Shown: positions 60,101-64,000 of the stretch, one piece after another
Layout: every line of letters begins with the position of its first letter
Numbering within the stretch: position 1 is the stretch's first letter
Source of the DNA: Bombyx mori
Taxonomy: Eukaryota; Arthropoda; Insecta; Lepidoptera; Bombycidae
Reading direction: 5' to 3'
DNA: 64,000 nucleotides
Assembly (NCBI RefSeq): GCF_030269925.1
Contig: NC_085121.1
Span: 11,549,501 to 11,613,500, forward strand
Position numbers and translations under genes: made by a program
The notes under the pieces: generated by a model
Seen by the model: the letters and a program-made list of their open reading frames with translations, nothing else
What the model was told of the DNA's origin: nothing
The model's database searches: none

Positions 60101-63026
60101 CCACTGCGTGATAATTGTACCGAAATCATACAAGTTTTTTTTTAAATGTCAAAACTGTTTACATCACAGCATTATCGCGACGATAACTCCACGACTCTTT
60201 ACGCGGTCGTAAATTACTTGGGTGATTGTACGAGTTCGGACTGGATAAATCTTTTATTAGCGGCTATAAACATTTTTTTTAATTTATACAACAATGTGTA
60301 CATTTTTAATACGTACAGAAACTCATATAAACAAAGCCCCTAATCATTATGGTACACAATAATAAAACGTTGACTGTGAATTGGGCTAGCAAAACAATCT
60401 GCTTTTTCGGTCGAGATATTTATGTTTAAGCCCGCCTTCCGTATATCTTTTGTATTCAGCCTATTTTCAAAAGATAACAAGTGACGTCACTGACGTAAAA
60501 CTTCAATCGTCAACTTATCAATCAAGTCTACGAACTCTAAAACGGTTTCGGGACATTGTGGTTGAGGACTGATGAAAAAGCCATCAAGCAAGCATATACA
60601 TACATTTTATCTTCATTCGTTTTGTAAATAAACGGGATTTGTTCTTTTTTTATAATAAATTTTTACTGGCTTGGAAACAAAGTACTTTAAGCCTAATCAG
60701 TTTTCCTGTTTCTTAATCACTTCATTTCACAATAATTATATTGAAGTGACTGTGTTTTTAATGAATTTGTATAAAGGTACGAAGCACTTTGGGCTGTTTA
60801 ATAGTTTGTCCATTGTCCAAGCGGCGGTAGACATTATTAGATAAAATATCGCACATATCACTCGCGAAAACTAAACGATGCATATTGAATACGGAACACT
60901 TAAACAACAAATGGCTTATATCACAAATGTCATTCCAGTTGCAGTAAATATGTACATCTGACATTTCCTGTATTATTCAATCTTGTTAAGAATGGACTTT
61001 GTTTTTTTTTTTATTTTATTTTTTATGACTTGGTGACAGAGACCTTTATTTAGGTCATATCTTATTTGGAAAATGTTCATTACTTTGGGGTCACTACACT
61101 TCACTTCACTAAATTTTGTGATTTAAAATGGAATTTGTCGTTTTGCTACGGCACAGACTATATCAAATTAGTTTAATTAATTTATTTACCTTATTGCCAG
61201 GCTTGGGGTCGTCGTCGTCCCACTCGGTGTCGCTATCGATGAGCTCGTAGCCCTGAGCGGTGACGTCACCGAGGGGCCCGTACCGGTCCGGTACCCAGTG
61301 AGTTAGGAACTTGAATAGGTCGTCGACGCTGTTAAACAAACACTTCGACGTCTATCAATTTTCCAGATGTTTCTGTACTGGGAGAGCGTATTGTGAGCTG
61401 CACAAGTAGACTAGACCCTGGATATTTGCGTAGCAGTGATGCGTTAGGTTTTAAGAGTTTTAGAGACGGTTTTTACATTGACTTCGTAATCATTTCACAA
61501 CACTATGTAACTATACTTGATACCATAGAACTTATATCTCAAGGTCGGTGGCGCATTTACGTCGTAAATGTCTATGGGCTTCAGTAACCACTTAACACCA
61601 GGTGGGCTGTGAGCTCGTCCACCCATCTAAGCAATAAAATAAATAAAAAACACGTTCGTACTAAGACATCTGCCCTAAACATTTATACATAATTTTAAAC
61701 TGACGCTGTGTGACGTCACCGTCCATCTTCTTGCCTATTTCTATCGCAAAGCTATCACAGCTTGTAATTTAAAGAGAAAGATTGTTCTAATCAAATTCGA
61801 CCCTCCAGCCTCCCAACTGTTACAGTGGACGGTGGCAATCACGTGGTCTGTAGATATATTTGTTCCGGTAATGTGTCTGTCCACTTTCAATAGAACTATA
61901 TAAAGAGCAGAGTTGACTAGCAAATCCGAATCAGGATGAACGCGATTTGTAAAAACAAGAGAAAATTTATTGTAATATTAAAGATATCGATAATTTTAAC
62001 CGACTTCGTATAAAGTGGATTGGGTTCATTGCAGTTCAGTTTATTATGAAGGACATGTCTAGAAATTATGACTCTTGTTTGTACAATTTGTAAACAATTA
62101 ACAATTGTGATAGCTTTATTAAAAATCACAAAGTGGCACTTGAACTTGAACGGTCTAATCAGTAAACTTAACTATTGTGTTTTATTTATTATAGGTACTT
62201 GATCATTTTATTCTTCGAAATATTGTATCATCATATTGTAGTTTGTAGTTAAAAGCCGTGCGTGTAATAAATAACCTTTGCTAGTAAATTTAAATTAATG
62301 AACGAATTTAATGCTGGCCGTTTTACACTTTGACTTTCTTTTTTGAATTCACCGAGAATAGAAAATTTGTTTAATATTTCTACCGTGGTACTATTTAATT
62401 AAAAATAAAACCTTCTAATAGTCTCGGGCTCTCATTTTTTATTCATTGCTTAGACGGGTGGGCGAGCTCACAGCCACCTGGAGTTAAGTGGTTACTGAAG
62501 CCCATATACATCTACAATCTAAATGCGCCACCAATCTTGAGATATGAGTTCTAAGGTCTCAGTATAGTTACAACGGCTGCCCCGCCTTTCAAACCAAAAC
62601 GCATTACTGCAAAACGTACCTACTCGTGCGGACTCACAAGTGGTCCTACCACCAGTAATTACGTAAAATATAATTTTGCATTTTTATTACACGATGTTAT
62701 TCCTTCACCGTGGAAGTCAACCTGCGGGATTCGAACACCGGTGCATCGCTAGATACGAATGCACCGGACGTTTTATCCTTTAGGCCACGACGACTTCAAA
62801 AGCATTTAAGGCAGTAACCAAGAATCGATTAGAATATTGGTTTAAATAATAAGCGAAACTTACCGATTGCGTGGGATTCCGAACCAGTATTCCGGCTTCA
62901 TCCGTTTCCGTCCGTACGACATGAGCGGCGTGGTGCGCGGCAGCGGGCGGCCGGCCGGCTTGCCCATGCGGAGCCGCAGGTACAGCGGGGGATCGTCGCT
63001 GGGACGCGCCGGTCTGGGTATTAGCT
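27196..63026 (-). CDS. OXR1: OXR1 / mustard, TLDc-domain oxidation resistance protein (5' end beyond the window)
   Basis: Nine exons on the minus strand: 63026-62864, 61328-61190, 59038-58982, 57780-57730, 32876-32758, 31592-31433, 28934-28742, 28659-28554, 27331-27196 (stop TGA). All junction phases agree. The first two encode the conserved region before the TLDc domain (PLYLRLRMGKP, KPEYWFGIPRNR, DLFKFLTHWVPDRYG), as in OXR1/NCOA7. Two in-frame small exons (57 and 51 nt, acidic/Ser-rich) follow, and the last five make the TLDc domain: LPARAQGYMWSLAFSTSQHG, VLLVIQDTDNN, FYGTGESFLYSF, YWGWTGDNMYFIRGS and KFGLWLDGDLYLGR, ending DFIVKIMECWTFI. TLDc proteins protect against oxidative stress and bind the V-ATPase. 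A 40-residue polar loop (EEDTSPGAHG to KKEDNGS) is inserted within exon 7 of those listed. Intron 32877-57729 hosts a retrovirus. Confidence 0.93.
27388..27672 (+). repeat. RTE-type non-LTR tail, subfamily 1
   Basis: TAACTAGCTTTTGCCTGCGAC, CTTCGTCCGCGTG, ATGTTATATAGCCTATAGCC, GGACCAGTAGTTCCTGAG, AACAAACAAACTC, ending in TTTATAATATT. A second copy is at 31015-31300. It lies in an OXR1 intron. Confidence 0.65.
27862..28082 (+). repeat. RTE-type non-LTR tail, subfamily 2
   Basis: ACTAGCGACCCGCCCTCGC, TTCGCTTCGG, poly-A, AATCGGTCCAGTAGTTTCG, AACAAACAAACAAAC, TTATAATATTAGTATGGATA. Confidence 0.6.
28275..28482 (-). repeat. RTE-type relative of subfamily 2, reverse copy
   Basis: Ends at the right with CGAAGCGAAGCGAGGGCGGG then TCGCTAGT, the reverse complement of the start of the 27862 copy. 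The middle differs, so it is another subfamily or a recombinant. Confidence 0.5.
29018..29865 (+). repeat. Non-autonomous interspersed repeat, RTE-like ends
   Basis: Starts ACTAGAGGTCCCGCAG and ends CAAGTCAATCGGATGCAGGG, GTTCAGTAGTTATAATGG, TTATATTAGTATAGAT, the end style shared with the other RTE-type tails. No open frame. Single copy in this window, so the limits are approximate. Confidence 0.45.
29932..30050 (+). repeat. Non-LTR tail, family B
   Basis: T-run, GCTCTTGTAGGCATACGAGC, GGCCCACCTGATGG, GGTTACCGTCGCCCATGG, CAACAATGCCAGGGGC. Abuts a Bm1-type fragment. Confidence 0.65.
30051..30180 (+). repeat. Bm1-type SINE fragment, diverged
   Basis: TACCACCATCTTAC, TTTATTTCTGCCGTAAAATA, GTGGACAGGTG, GATATCTCAAAGCCGGTGGG: body motifs in the right order, both ends missing. 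Confidence 0.45.
30180..30400 (+). repeat. RTE-type tail, subfamily 3
   Basis: TATATAAAAATGAATTGTTG, TCGTTAGTCTCGCTAAAACTC, GAGAACGGCTGGACCGATTT, CTTGAATTATTTGTGGAAGTC, ending CCGGGTCAGCTAACGAA. Its reverse copy is at 32918-33205. Confidence 0.65.
30885..31012 (+). repeat. TCATTTCAT-rich repeat, left part
   Basis: Same family as 20798: TTTCATCCCATATCATCTCA, TTTCATTTCATGCCATGCC, CAACTTCATTTCATTTCAC. Interrupted by an RTE-type tail at 31015 and resumed at 31305-31372 (AAGGCTGTATG, CCTTTGCCTTTCCAGTTGG). Confidence 0.55.
31015..31300 (+). repeat. RTE-type tail, subfamily 1, inserted in the TCATTTCAT repeat
   Basis: AACTAGCCTTTGCCCGCGAC, TCCGTCCGCGTGG, ATGTTATATAGCCTATAGCC, CGGACCAGTAGTTCCTGAG, TTATAATATTAGTATAGATA. 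Nearly the same as 27388-27672. Confidence 0.65.
31688..31905 (-). repeat. Bm1-type SINE, reverse copy, truncated
   Basis: GACGAGCTCACAGCCCACCTG, CATAGACATCTACAATG, AAGGTCTCAG, CCCACCCTTCAAACCGAAAC, CACGGCAGAAACAGGC. It lies upstream of OXR1 exon 31433-31592. Confidence 0.7.
32455..32585 (+). repeat. Bm1-type SINE, 3' part
   Basis: TACTGAGACCTTAGAACTTA, TCTCGAGGTGGGTGGCGCA, TTTACGTTGTAGATGTCTATG, ACATCCATCTAAGCAATAAAA. Close to the consensus, so relatively young. Confidence 0.75.
32918..33205 (-). repeat. RTE-type tail, subfamily 3, reverse copy
   Basis: ACTAGCTGATCCGACAGAC, TAAACCTTCTCTGGACTTCC, ATTCAAGACCAAAATTAGCC, GGCCAGCCGTTCTCGAG, GAACAGCAATTAATTTTTATA. Confidence 0.65.
34655..35015 (+). 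mobile_element. Jockey-type LINE 3' end, 5'-truncated
   Basis: Starts within the C-terminal ORF2 sequence (CCCGATCCTGTGGACCGAATG, as at 16010), runs through the uninterrupted 3' tail, and ends AGGTAGGAATAAAGAAAAAG. It is the reference copy for reading the interrupted one in PRA1. Confidence 0.7.
35885..35985 (+). repeat. tRNA-derived SINE head (second SINE family)
   Basis: GTTAACGCCTCTGACTGTTG resembles an A-box region and GGTTCGATTACC is a good B box, spaced as in a tRNA. No acceptor-stem pairing or CCA context is apparent, so it is a SINE and not a tRNA gene. Confidence 0.5.
36529..36774 (-). repeat. 3' LTR, complete (246 bp)
   Basis: Bounded by TGTTAG and TATAACA on the plus strand, giving the 5-base inverted ends TGTTA/TAACA (TG...CA). 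Positions 36529-36642 are identical to 44273-44386. AATAAA (minus strand) lies inside the shared part. The adjacent G-run supports the 36774 boundary. Confidence 0.85.
36775..36790 (-). other. Polypurine tract
   Basis: Seven G residues on the minus strand directly before the 3' LTR, preceded by CTTGTC. This is the plus-strand primer position for reverse transcription, although the purine run is short. Confidence 0.6.
36815..38606 (-). CDS. env: Env: baculovirus-F-type fusion glycoprotein, from a spliced message
   Basis: The frame is open from 38629 to 36815 but has no ATG before the homologous region. A splice acceptor (branch-like TACTATC, then ATTCCAG) ends at 38607, 36 bp past the pol stop, so the start codon must come from an upstream leader exon, as in gypsy. 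The first residues after the acceptor are mildly hydrophobic and could end a signal peptide. A furin-type site RNKR lies about residue 80 of the homologous region, followed at once by a hydrophobic, glycine-rich fusion-peptide segment, the arrangement of F proteins. A membrane anchor lies about 40-60 residues before the C-terminus, with a cytoplasmic tail after it. No stops or frameshifts interrupt it. Confidence 0.85.
38644..42915 (-). CDS. pol: Pol: protease, reverse transcriptase, RNase H, integrase
   Basis: The frame is open from 42927. It would be entered by -1 frameshifting at 42909-42915, and the first ATG is at 42666. Numbered from that ATG: protease DSGAS (D75), RT with D425 and YLDD (487-490), RNase H with D636, D702 and D745, an acidic low-complexity linker (about 795-830), and the integrase zinc-binding HHCC (H1008, H1015, C1045, C1048) and catalytic D1078, D1138, E1174 with 35-residue spacing. 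All catalytic residues are present. The stretch before the protease encodes four degenerate repeats containing NQPG/NQPQ (42590-42790). The order RT-RNase H-integrase is that of gypsy elements. Confidence 0.93.
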   Translation of the reverse strand, partial: FKLSPDLRSCRPGQKSYKTDTQIFYNSLNSYRNKVLLNEHVIRQGNQPRIGNCANPISKSITRQGNQSQTGNAQTHSLPLLKSMTNGQGNQPQAHGLPLNSKTKPQGYQPHKEGPRGKQKNEPVKEISIYEIVTRKRFLPYIKIHTSVNRKPLTFLVDSGASICVLSKKQINDFTQLQNSSIRVKGIDTQKETLKSIGCLNVLLTFNEKLEIAHTFHIFDNIDLPYDGIIGNDLFMQHKCRINYQLNSLEINSHNIKLSFDEPSYTLEPRTETVIECSVKNPELQEGIILDQHISKSLLVSNCVARVKNNNRINITVLNMSDEKINLKANLMLTLLPINLTEIERIPDYPPSNSLQRSQQLSKLLRTSHLNAEELYHLNEVCQQYSDIFYLPGDHLSYTDVTQHEIKTNTSQPINVKSYRFPEIHKEEVKNQIDKMLEQQIITPSKSPWSSPIWVVPKKEDSTGKKRWRIVIDYRKLNDITIGENYPIPQINEILDQLGQSKYFTTLDLASGFHQIQMSPIDAPKTAFSVPQGHFQFNRMPFGLKNAPATFQRTMNTVLSGLQGIHCFVYLDDIVIYSYDLPSHIEKLNLVFNKLRNFRLKLQPDKCEFLRKEVAYLGHVISGEGVKPNPEKIKAVTQFPVPTCAKDIKSFLGLASYYRRFIPEFSKHAKSLTNLLKKDVPFIWTNTQQLSFELLKEKLVTAPVLIYPDFTKPFVLTCDASNYAISAILSQGAVGKDQPIAFASRTLNKAECNYSVTEKECLAIVYGTKTFRPYLFGRQFTIITDHKPLNWLFNCKDPGSRLVRWRLKLEEYNYEIQYRKGKTNTNADALSRYPLNPLQRQVDDNHPESAPRSNTSDPARTEEEVPPQCSSQPDIGNYDLPDLQLPDDFILPEDLDLPDDFDIPSPPSSESCNDDDTYSKCLKSINNKTMAFDTSIREHNENILKTNSKHIVIPTSIDLDESNRYISEIIGNIPDSKEFLALERTLYSFITIDKNDVKYYFLFIKVYHYDNTTYDDVFKSLKNLKSQFLISKINEFSITDFSNPFDCHAFFKIYNIISYLFHNTNISVHIYKNTIMYPSMSDITKILRENHDIPISGHLGSNRMLKRIQERYYWRNMRTDVENYVRSCVYCQANKALRQTNRAPMQITSTSTQPFERVALDIVGPLPEAGNIKLKFILTLQDDLTKYSAAYPISQATAEETSECLIHFISQFGIPKTILTDQGTNFTAELFKQTCSFLKIKQLWSTPYHPQTQGALERSHSTLKEYLKSFVDENQGNWPRYVYTAMLTYNTTVHSTTNFTPYELVFGHKAIIPSSIYDSSLESTYNSYVRVLQQRLRLSREKAIENILKSKTTSKTYYDKHTKIMKYKAGDMVYVKNHLRLRKALSPIWKGPYKVIRINGNNTLTILMNRRHVKYHYDEIKHA
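42906..42915 (-). promoter_or_regulatory. Gag-pol -1 frameshift site TTTAAAC next to the gag stop
   Basis: On the minus strand the gag codons GCT TTA AAC TAA contain T TTA AAC, the canonical X XXY YYZ heptamer in the right phase. Pol is open in the -1 frame from 42927, so a slip here fuses Gag to Pol. The four short downstream repeats could form a stimulatory structure, which is not verified. Confidence 0.85.
42906..43886 (-). CDS. gag: Gag, 326 aa, with one CCHC zinc knuckle
   Basis: ATG at 43886, stop TAA at 42906. The N-terminal two thirds is helical and matches the errantivirus capsid style (LLKFIKNFDGNRENLSAFL, LPSRNKGELAGRVAAM). A single C-x2-C-x4-H-x4-C knuckle (CRYCKKDGHILENC) lies about residue 253-266, followed by an Asn/Gln-rich tail. 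The knuckle would bind genomic RNA. The stop codon directly follows the frameshift heptamer. Confidence 0.88.
   Translation of the reverse strand: MTTKEETRQRGQKSESEEKIDLNILLKFIKNFDGNRENLSAFLTNCQNAYNLANPQQKPILFKYILSQLEGKAESVCAIREFESWEQLSEFLRAQFGDKKHYAALLSDLQSCKQNHNEPVNQYALRVESCLARLLTEINISLPSRNKGELAGRVAAMQDLALYTFITGLDPKLSIGVRCRDPDTLNEAINLAVSEEKILQTAVKKFPSFSSGFSFRNPPIFSRNPQQTQFQFRPKINTAQSNNLTPGTSGRLFCRYCKKDGHILENCRRREYNNKRFQNQPQNYQQWPQTNQNRVNFTDNVFIHGNSSEPQIVESRDEVDQSNALN
44251..44270 (-). other. Primer-binding site
   Basis: Two bases inside the 5' LTR, the minus strand reads TGGTGGCAGC and then TTAAGGGA. The first ten bases pair with a tRNA ending GCTGCCACCA. From memory, some insect tRNA-Leu isoacceptors end this way. 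The match weakens after ten bases. Confidence 0.55.
44273..44386 (-). repeat. 5' LTR, truncated to R-U5-like 114 bp
   Basis: Identical to 36529-36642 and then abruptly unrelated: the plus strand continues AACTAAGCC here and GGTAAACG in the 3' LTR. The missing 132 bp corresponds to U3, where the promoter should be. Confidence 0.8.
44990..45085 (+). repeat. Paired interspersed repeat, copy 1
   Basis: Shares AATGCATAACATCACCTGTT, ACTTTAGAAGGCCTTATGC and ACAGGTTTTATT with 49490-49590. No target duplication or termini could be defined, so it is an unclassified repeat. Confidence 0.5.
45738..45870 (-). repeat. Old Bm1-type SINE fragment
   Basis: GTTAAGTGGTTACTG, ATAAGACATGAGGTCTGA, GCAAAACGGCGG, ACGTGGCAGAAATAGG on the plus strand: diverged reverse-copy motifs. 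Confidence 0.4.
48398..48835 (+). repeat. Longest copy of the family B non-LTR tail
   Basis: A T-run at the left and about 430 bp of family B sequence. The reverse strand carries a broken frame at 48516-48926 with PLSLRRDFGSFCILYRMFHGECSEELFELMP, a motif string seen near the C-terminus of CR1/jockey-like ORF2 proteins in silkworm repeats. So the element reads on the minus strand and includes the end of its ORF. Confidence 0.65.
49035..49285 (-). repeat. RTE-like repeat, reverse copy
   Basis: CATCATCATCGTCAGTCCC, CGTCCACTACTAGACACAGG, TTTTAGCCGACCAACTTTCG, CAGCCCACGGTCACTTCAGC: the common lepidopteran repeat that ends in TGATGATGATG on the other strand. Related end pieces are at 12125-12185 and 44730-44795. 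Confidence 0.5.
49490..49590 (+). repeat. Paired interspersed repeat, copy 2
   Basis: ATGCATACATCACCTGTTAC, TTTAGAAGGCCTTATGC, CATACAGGTTTTATT. Partner of 44990-45085. Confidence 0.5.
51482..51722 (+). repeat. Bm1-type SINE, body and 3' end
   Basis: ACTGGTGGTAGGACCTCTTG to ATCCATCTAAGCAATAAAAA with few differences from the other copies, so relatively young. The tRNA-like head is missing. Confidence 0.75.
52826..52971 (+). repeat. Diverged Bm1-type SINE, interrupted by a younger copy
   Basis: TTTCTGCGCTGAAGCAGTAATC to ATTCTGGTGACCACAT, where the sequence breaks off in mid-element and a better-preserved copy begins at 52972. Confidence 0.55.
52972..53262 (+). repeat. Bm1-type SINE lacking its head
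   Basis: CGTGTAATAAAATCAAACCC, GTAATTACTGGTGGTAGGAC, GGGTAGGTAACACCACCCC, CACCAGGCGGGTCGTGAACTC, ATATAAGTTTTTTTTTATC. Placed head-to-tail behind the older fragment. Confidence 0.7.
55030..55395 (-). repeat. Jockey-type LINE 3' tail, second subfamily
   Basis: ATCTACTACCGGATCGGAC, CCACTGAGAAGATCCGGCG, GAGAAACTCAGCGAGCTG, TTTGTCGAGTTCGACGAG, resembling the reverse of the 34655 element but clearly diverged. Confidence 0.55.
56520..56705 (-). repeat. Bm1-type SINE, reverse fragment
   Basis: AATGCCACCACCCACCTTG, ATGAGTTCTAAAGTCTC, CTACCCCACCCTTCAAACCG, TTCACGGCAGAAATAGGC, GGTGGTAACCTGCCCG. Confidence 0.65.
57031..57123. repeat. 46/47-bp direct tandem duplication
   Basis: TATGAATCTTTCTAGAAAAC ... 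TCGACAACCCTTA occurs twice in a row (57031-57077 and 57078-57123), differing by one G. Confidence 0.9.
58728..58845 (+). repeat. Non-LTR tail, family B
   Basis: T-run, GCCCCTGTAGGCAGACGAAC, CCCACCTGATGGTAAGTGGC, CAGCAATGCCAGGGGCAGAG. It lies about 130 bp from OXR1 exon 58982-59038, on the 3' intron side. Confidence 0.65.
59039..61189. other. OXR1 intron, no features seen
   Basis: 2.1 kb of AT-rich DNA between the 57-nt exon and exon 61190-61328. The open frame at 59513-59839 has no splice context and was not accepted. No repeat family was recognised. Confidence 0.4.
61518..61650 (+). repeat. Bm1-type SINE, 3' part
   Basis: AGAACTTATATCTCAAGGTC, GGTGGCGCATTTACGTCG, TCCACCCATCTAAGCAATAAA. Close to consensus. 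Confidence 0.75.
62440..62797 (-). mobile_element. Bm1-type SINE with head, reverse copy
   Basis: Read on the minus strand: GTCGTCGTGGCCTAAAGGAT, B box GTTCGAATCCC, the full body and a poly-A end. It inserted 67 bp downstream of the donor of OXR1 exon 62864-63026. Confidence 0.75.
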
Positions 63027-63032
63027 CTATAC

Positions 63033-63315
63033 GCAAAACAATCAAACCCGCAAAATTATAATTTGCGTAATTACTGGTGGTAGGACCTCTTGTGAGTCCG
63101 CGCGGGTGGCTACCACCACCCTGCCTATTTCTGCCGTGAAGCGGTAATGCGTTTCGGTTTGAAGAGTAGGGCAGCCGTTGTAACTATACTTGAGACCTTA
63201 GAACTTATATCTCAAGGTAGGTGGCGCATTTACGTCGTAGATGTCTATGGGCTCCAGTAACCACTTAACACCAGTTGGGCTGTGAGCTCGTCCACCCATA
63301 TAAGCAATAAAAAAA
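63033..63315 (+). mobile_element. Bm1-type SINE abutting an OXR1 splice acceptor
   Basis: Starts in the region just after the SINE head (ATCAAACCCGCAAAATTATA) and runs to CACCCATATAAGCAATAAAA. It is antisense to OXR1, and its first bases begin only about 6 bp from the acceptor AG at 63027-63028. Confidence 0.75.
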
Positions 63316-63369
63316 ACACTTTACTATTAAACAACCGCGGCCTAATCTTTTTTGACGTGATTCTTCTTC

Positions 63370-63700
63370 CTAGTCGTACACTCTTGACAGATTGGTCGTG
63401 GTCACGCATCAGTCGGATCCTGTGATACAGATGCTATCTATCGCTATGCGACGCTATGTGGCATAGTGTTTCGCAGAGTGAGAGCAATTATTTATGTTGG
63501 AGTGAGTCACAGACTATATGAGGTCGGTCCATCGTGTTGGAGATCGTCCGCGAGATCTTTTGCCCTCGACTTTCCCTTGCACCACCAACCGCTCAATAGA
63601 GTACTCATTACAATGTATCCGAAGATTTTTAGCCTTAATAATAGGCTCAATAGTTTTGACGTGATAACTTCGTATACGATGTAAATCGATGAACAACGCA
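63370..63700 (-). mobile_element. RTE-type LINE relic
   Basis: The minus strand encodes ERLVVQGKVEGKRSRGRSPTR followed by W, the conserved C-terminal motif of RTE-clade ORF2 proteins, in a frame soon closed by stops. A dead fragment in the OXR1 intron. Confidence 0.6.
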
Positions 63701-64000
63701 CACACGAAAAAATGTTCAAAAGTTCATTTGCTCATAGGAACGAATAAGAAAAGGTGGTCGACTTCCAAAAAAAAAAAAAAACATTTTTATATAATGTTTC
63801 CATGATGAAAAAAATACATATATTTTCTTTACTATTACATTACGTAAGTTGGTTCGCTAACGGGATTAACCCGTCCAAAATTGAAGTCACGGTCATTTCG
63901 TTTAGCGTCTAGATAATAACAATTAAATCAATAAGTAATGAAGTTTATGGAATGATATTTATAGCTTCGTCCTAAAACGGTTTCGTTATTGTGTTCGTGC

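Noticed and set aside
1..64000. CRISPR array, operon or prokaryotic defence system
   Set aside because: Spliced genes, poly-A signals and insect retroelements show a eukaryotic chromosome. The only tandem arrays have no unique spacers.

Overview
The window looks like lepidopteran nuclear DNA, most probably a silkworm (Bombyx). It is AT-rich, its genes have small phase-consistent exons, and it is full of tRNA-derived SINEs of the Bm1 type, jockey- and RTE-type LINE tails, hAT MITEs and one nearly complete env-bearing LTR retrovirus. Gene names below come from recognising translated exons and checking that splice phases agree. Nothing was searched.

Layout. 1-1777: putative first exons on + (an exon at 13-209, a signal-peptide exon at 1069-1140, a CRE-containing GC-rich stretch near 1660). 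1778-10288 (-): the ZRANB2 splicing-factor gene, including an unusual 3186-nt in-frame internal exon. 11261-12855 (+): an atypical E2F7/8-type repressor with two DNA-binding domains. 14838-19851 (-): the six-exon PRA1/RABAC1 gene, whose introns hold a LINE interrupted by a Bm1 SINE and an RTE relic. 21932-22719 (+): a three-exon secreted or membrane CULT-domain protein (cereblon thalidomide-binding fold). It converges on the last exon of an unidentified minus-strand gene (23058-23318). 25205-25525 (+): RAMAC, the activating subunit of mRNA cap methyltransferase. 27196 to beyond 63026 (-): the TLDc gene OXR1/mustard, nine exons visible, running off the right edge.

A 24.9-kb OXR1 intron (32877-57729) carries an errantivirus-like element at 36529-44386, in the same orientation as OXR1. 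Its gag, pol and env frames are all open. Gag and pol are joined by a canonical -1 frameshift heptamer next to the gag stop, and env appears to be made from a spliced message. Its 5' LTR keeps only 114 bp identical to the 3' LTR, so U3 is missing.

The ordinary genes are housekeeping: splicing (ZRANB2), cap methylation (RAMAC), cell-cycle transcription (E2F7/8), Golgi and Rab traffic (PRA1) and oxidative-stress or V-ATPase regulation (OXR1). They do not form a pathway. The most notable points are the giant ZRANB2 exon with a DUF4817-like helix-turn-helix segment, the structure of the retrovirus, two MITEs with clean 8-bp target duplications, and a SINE that supplies the pyrimidine tract of an OXR1 splice acceptor.
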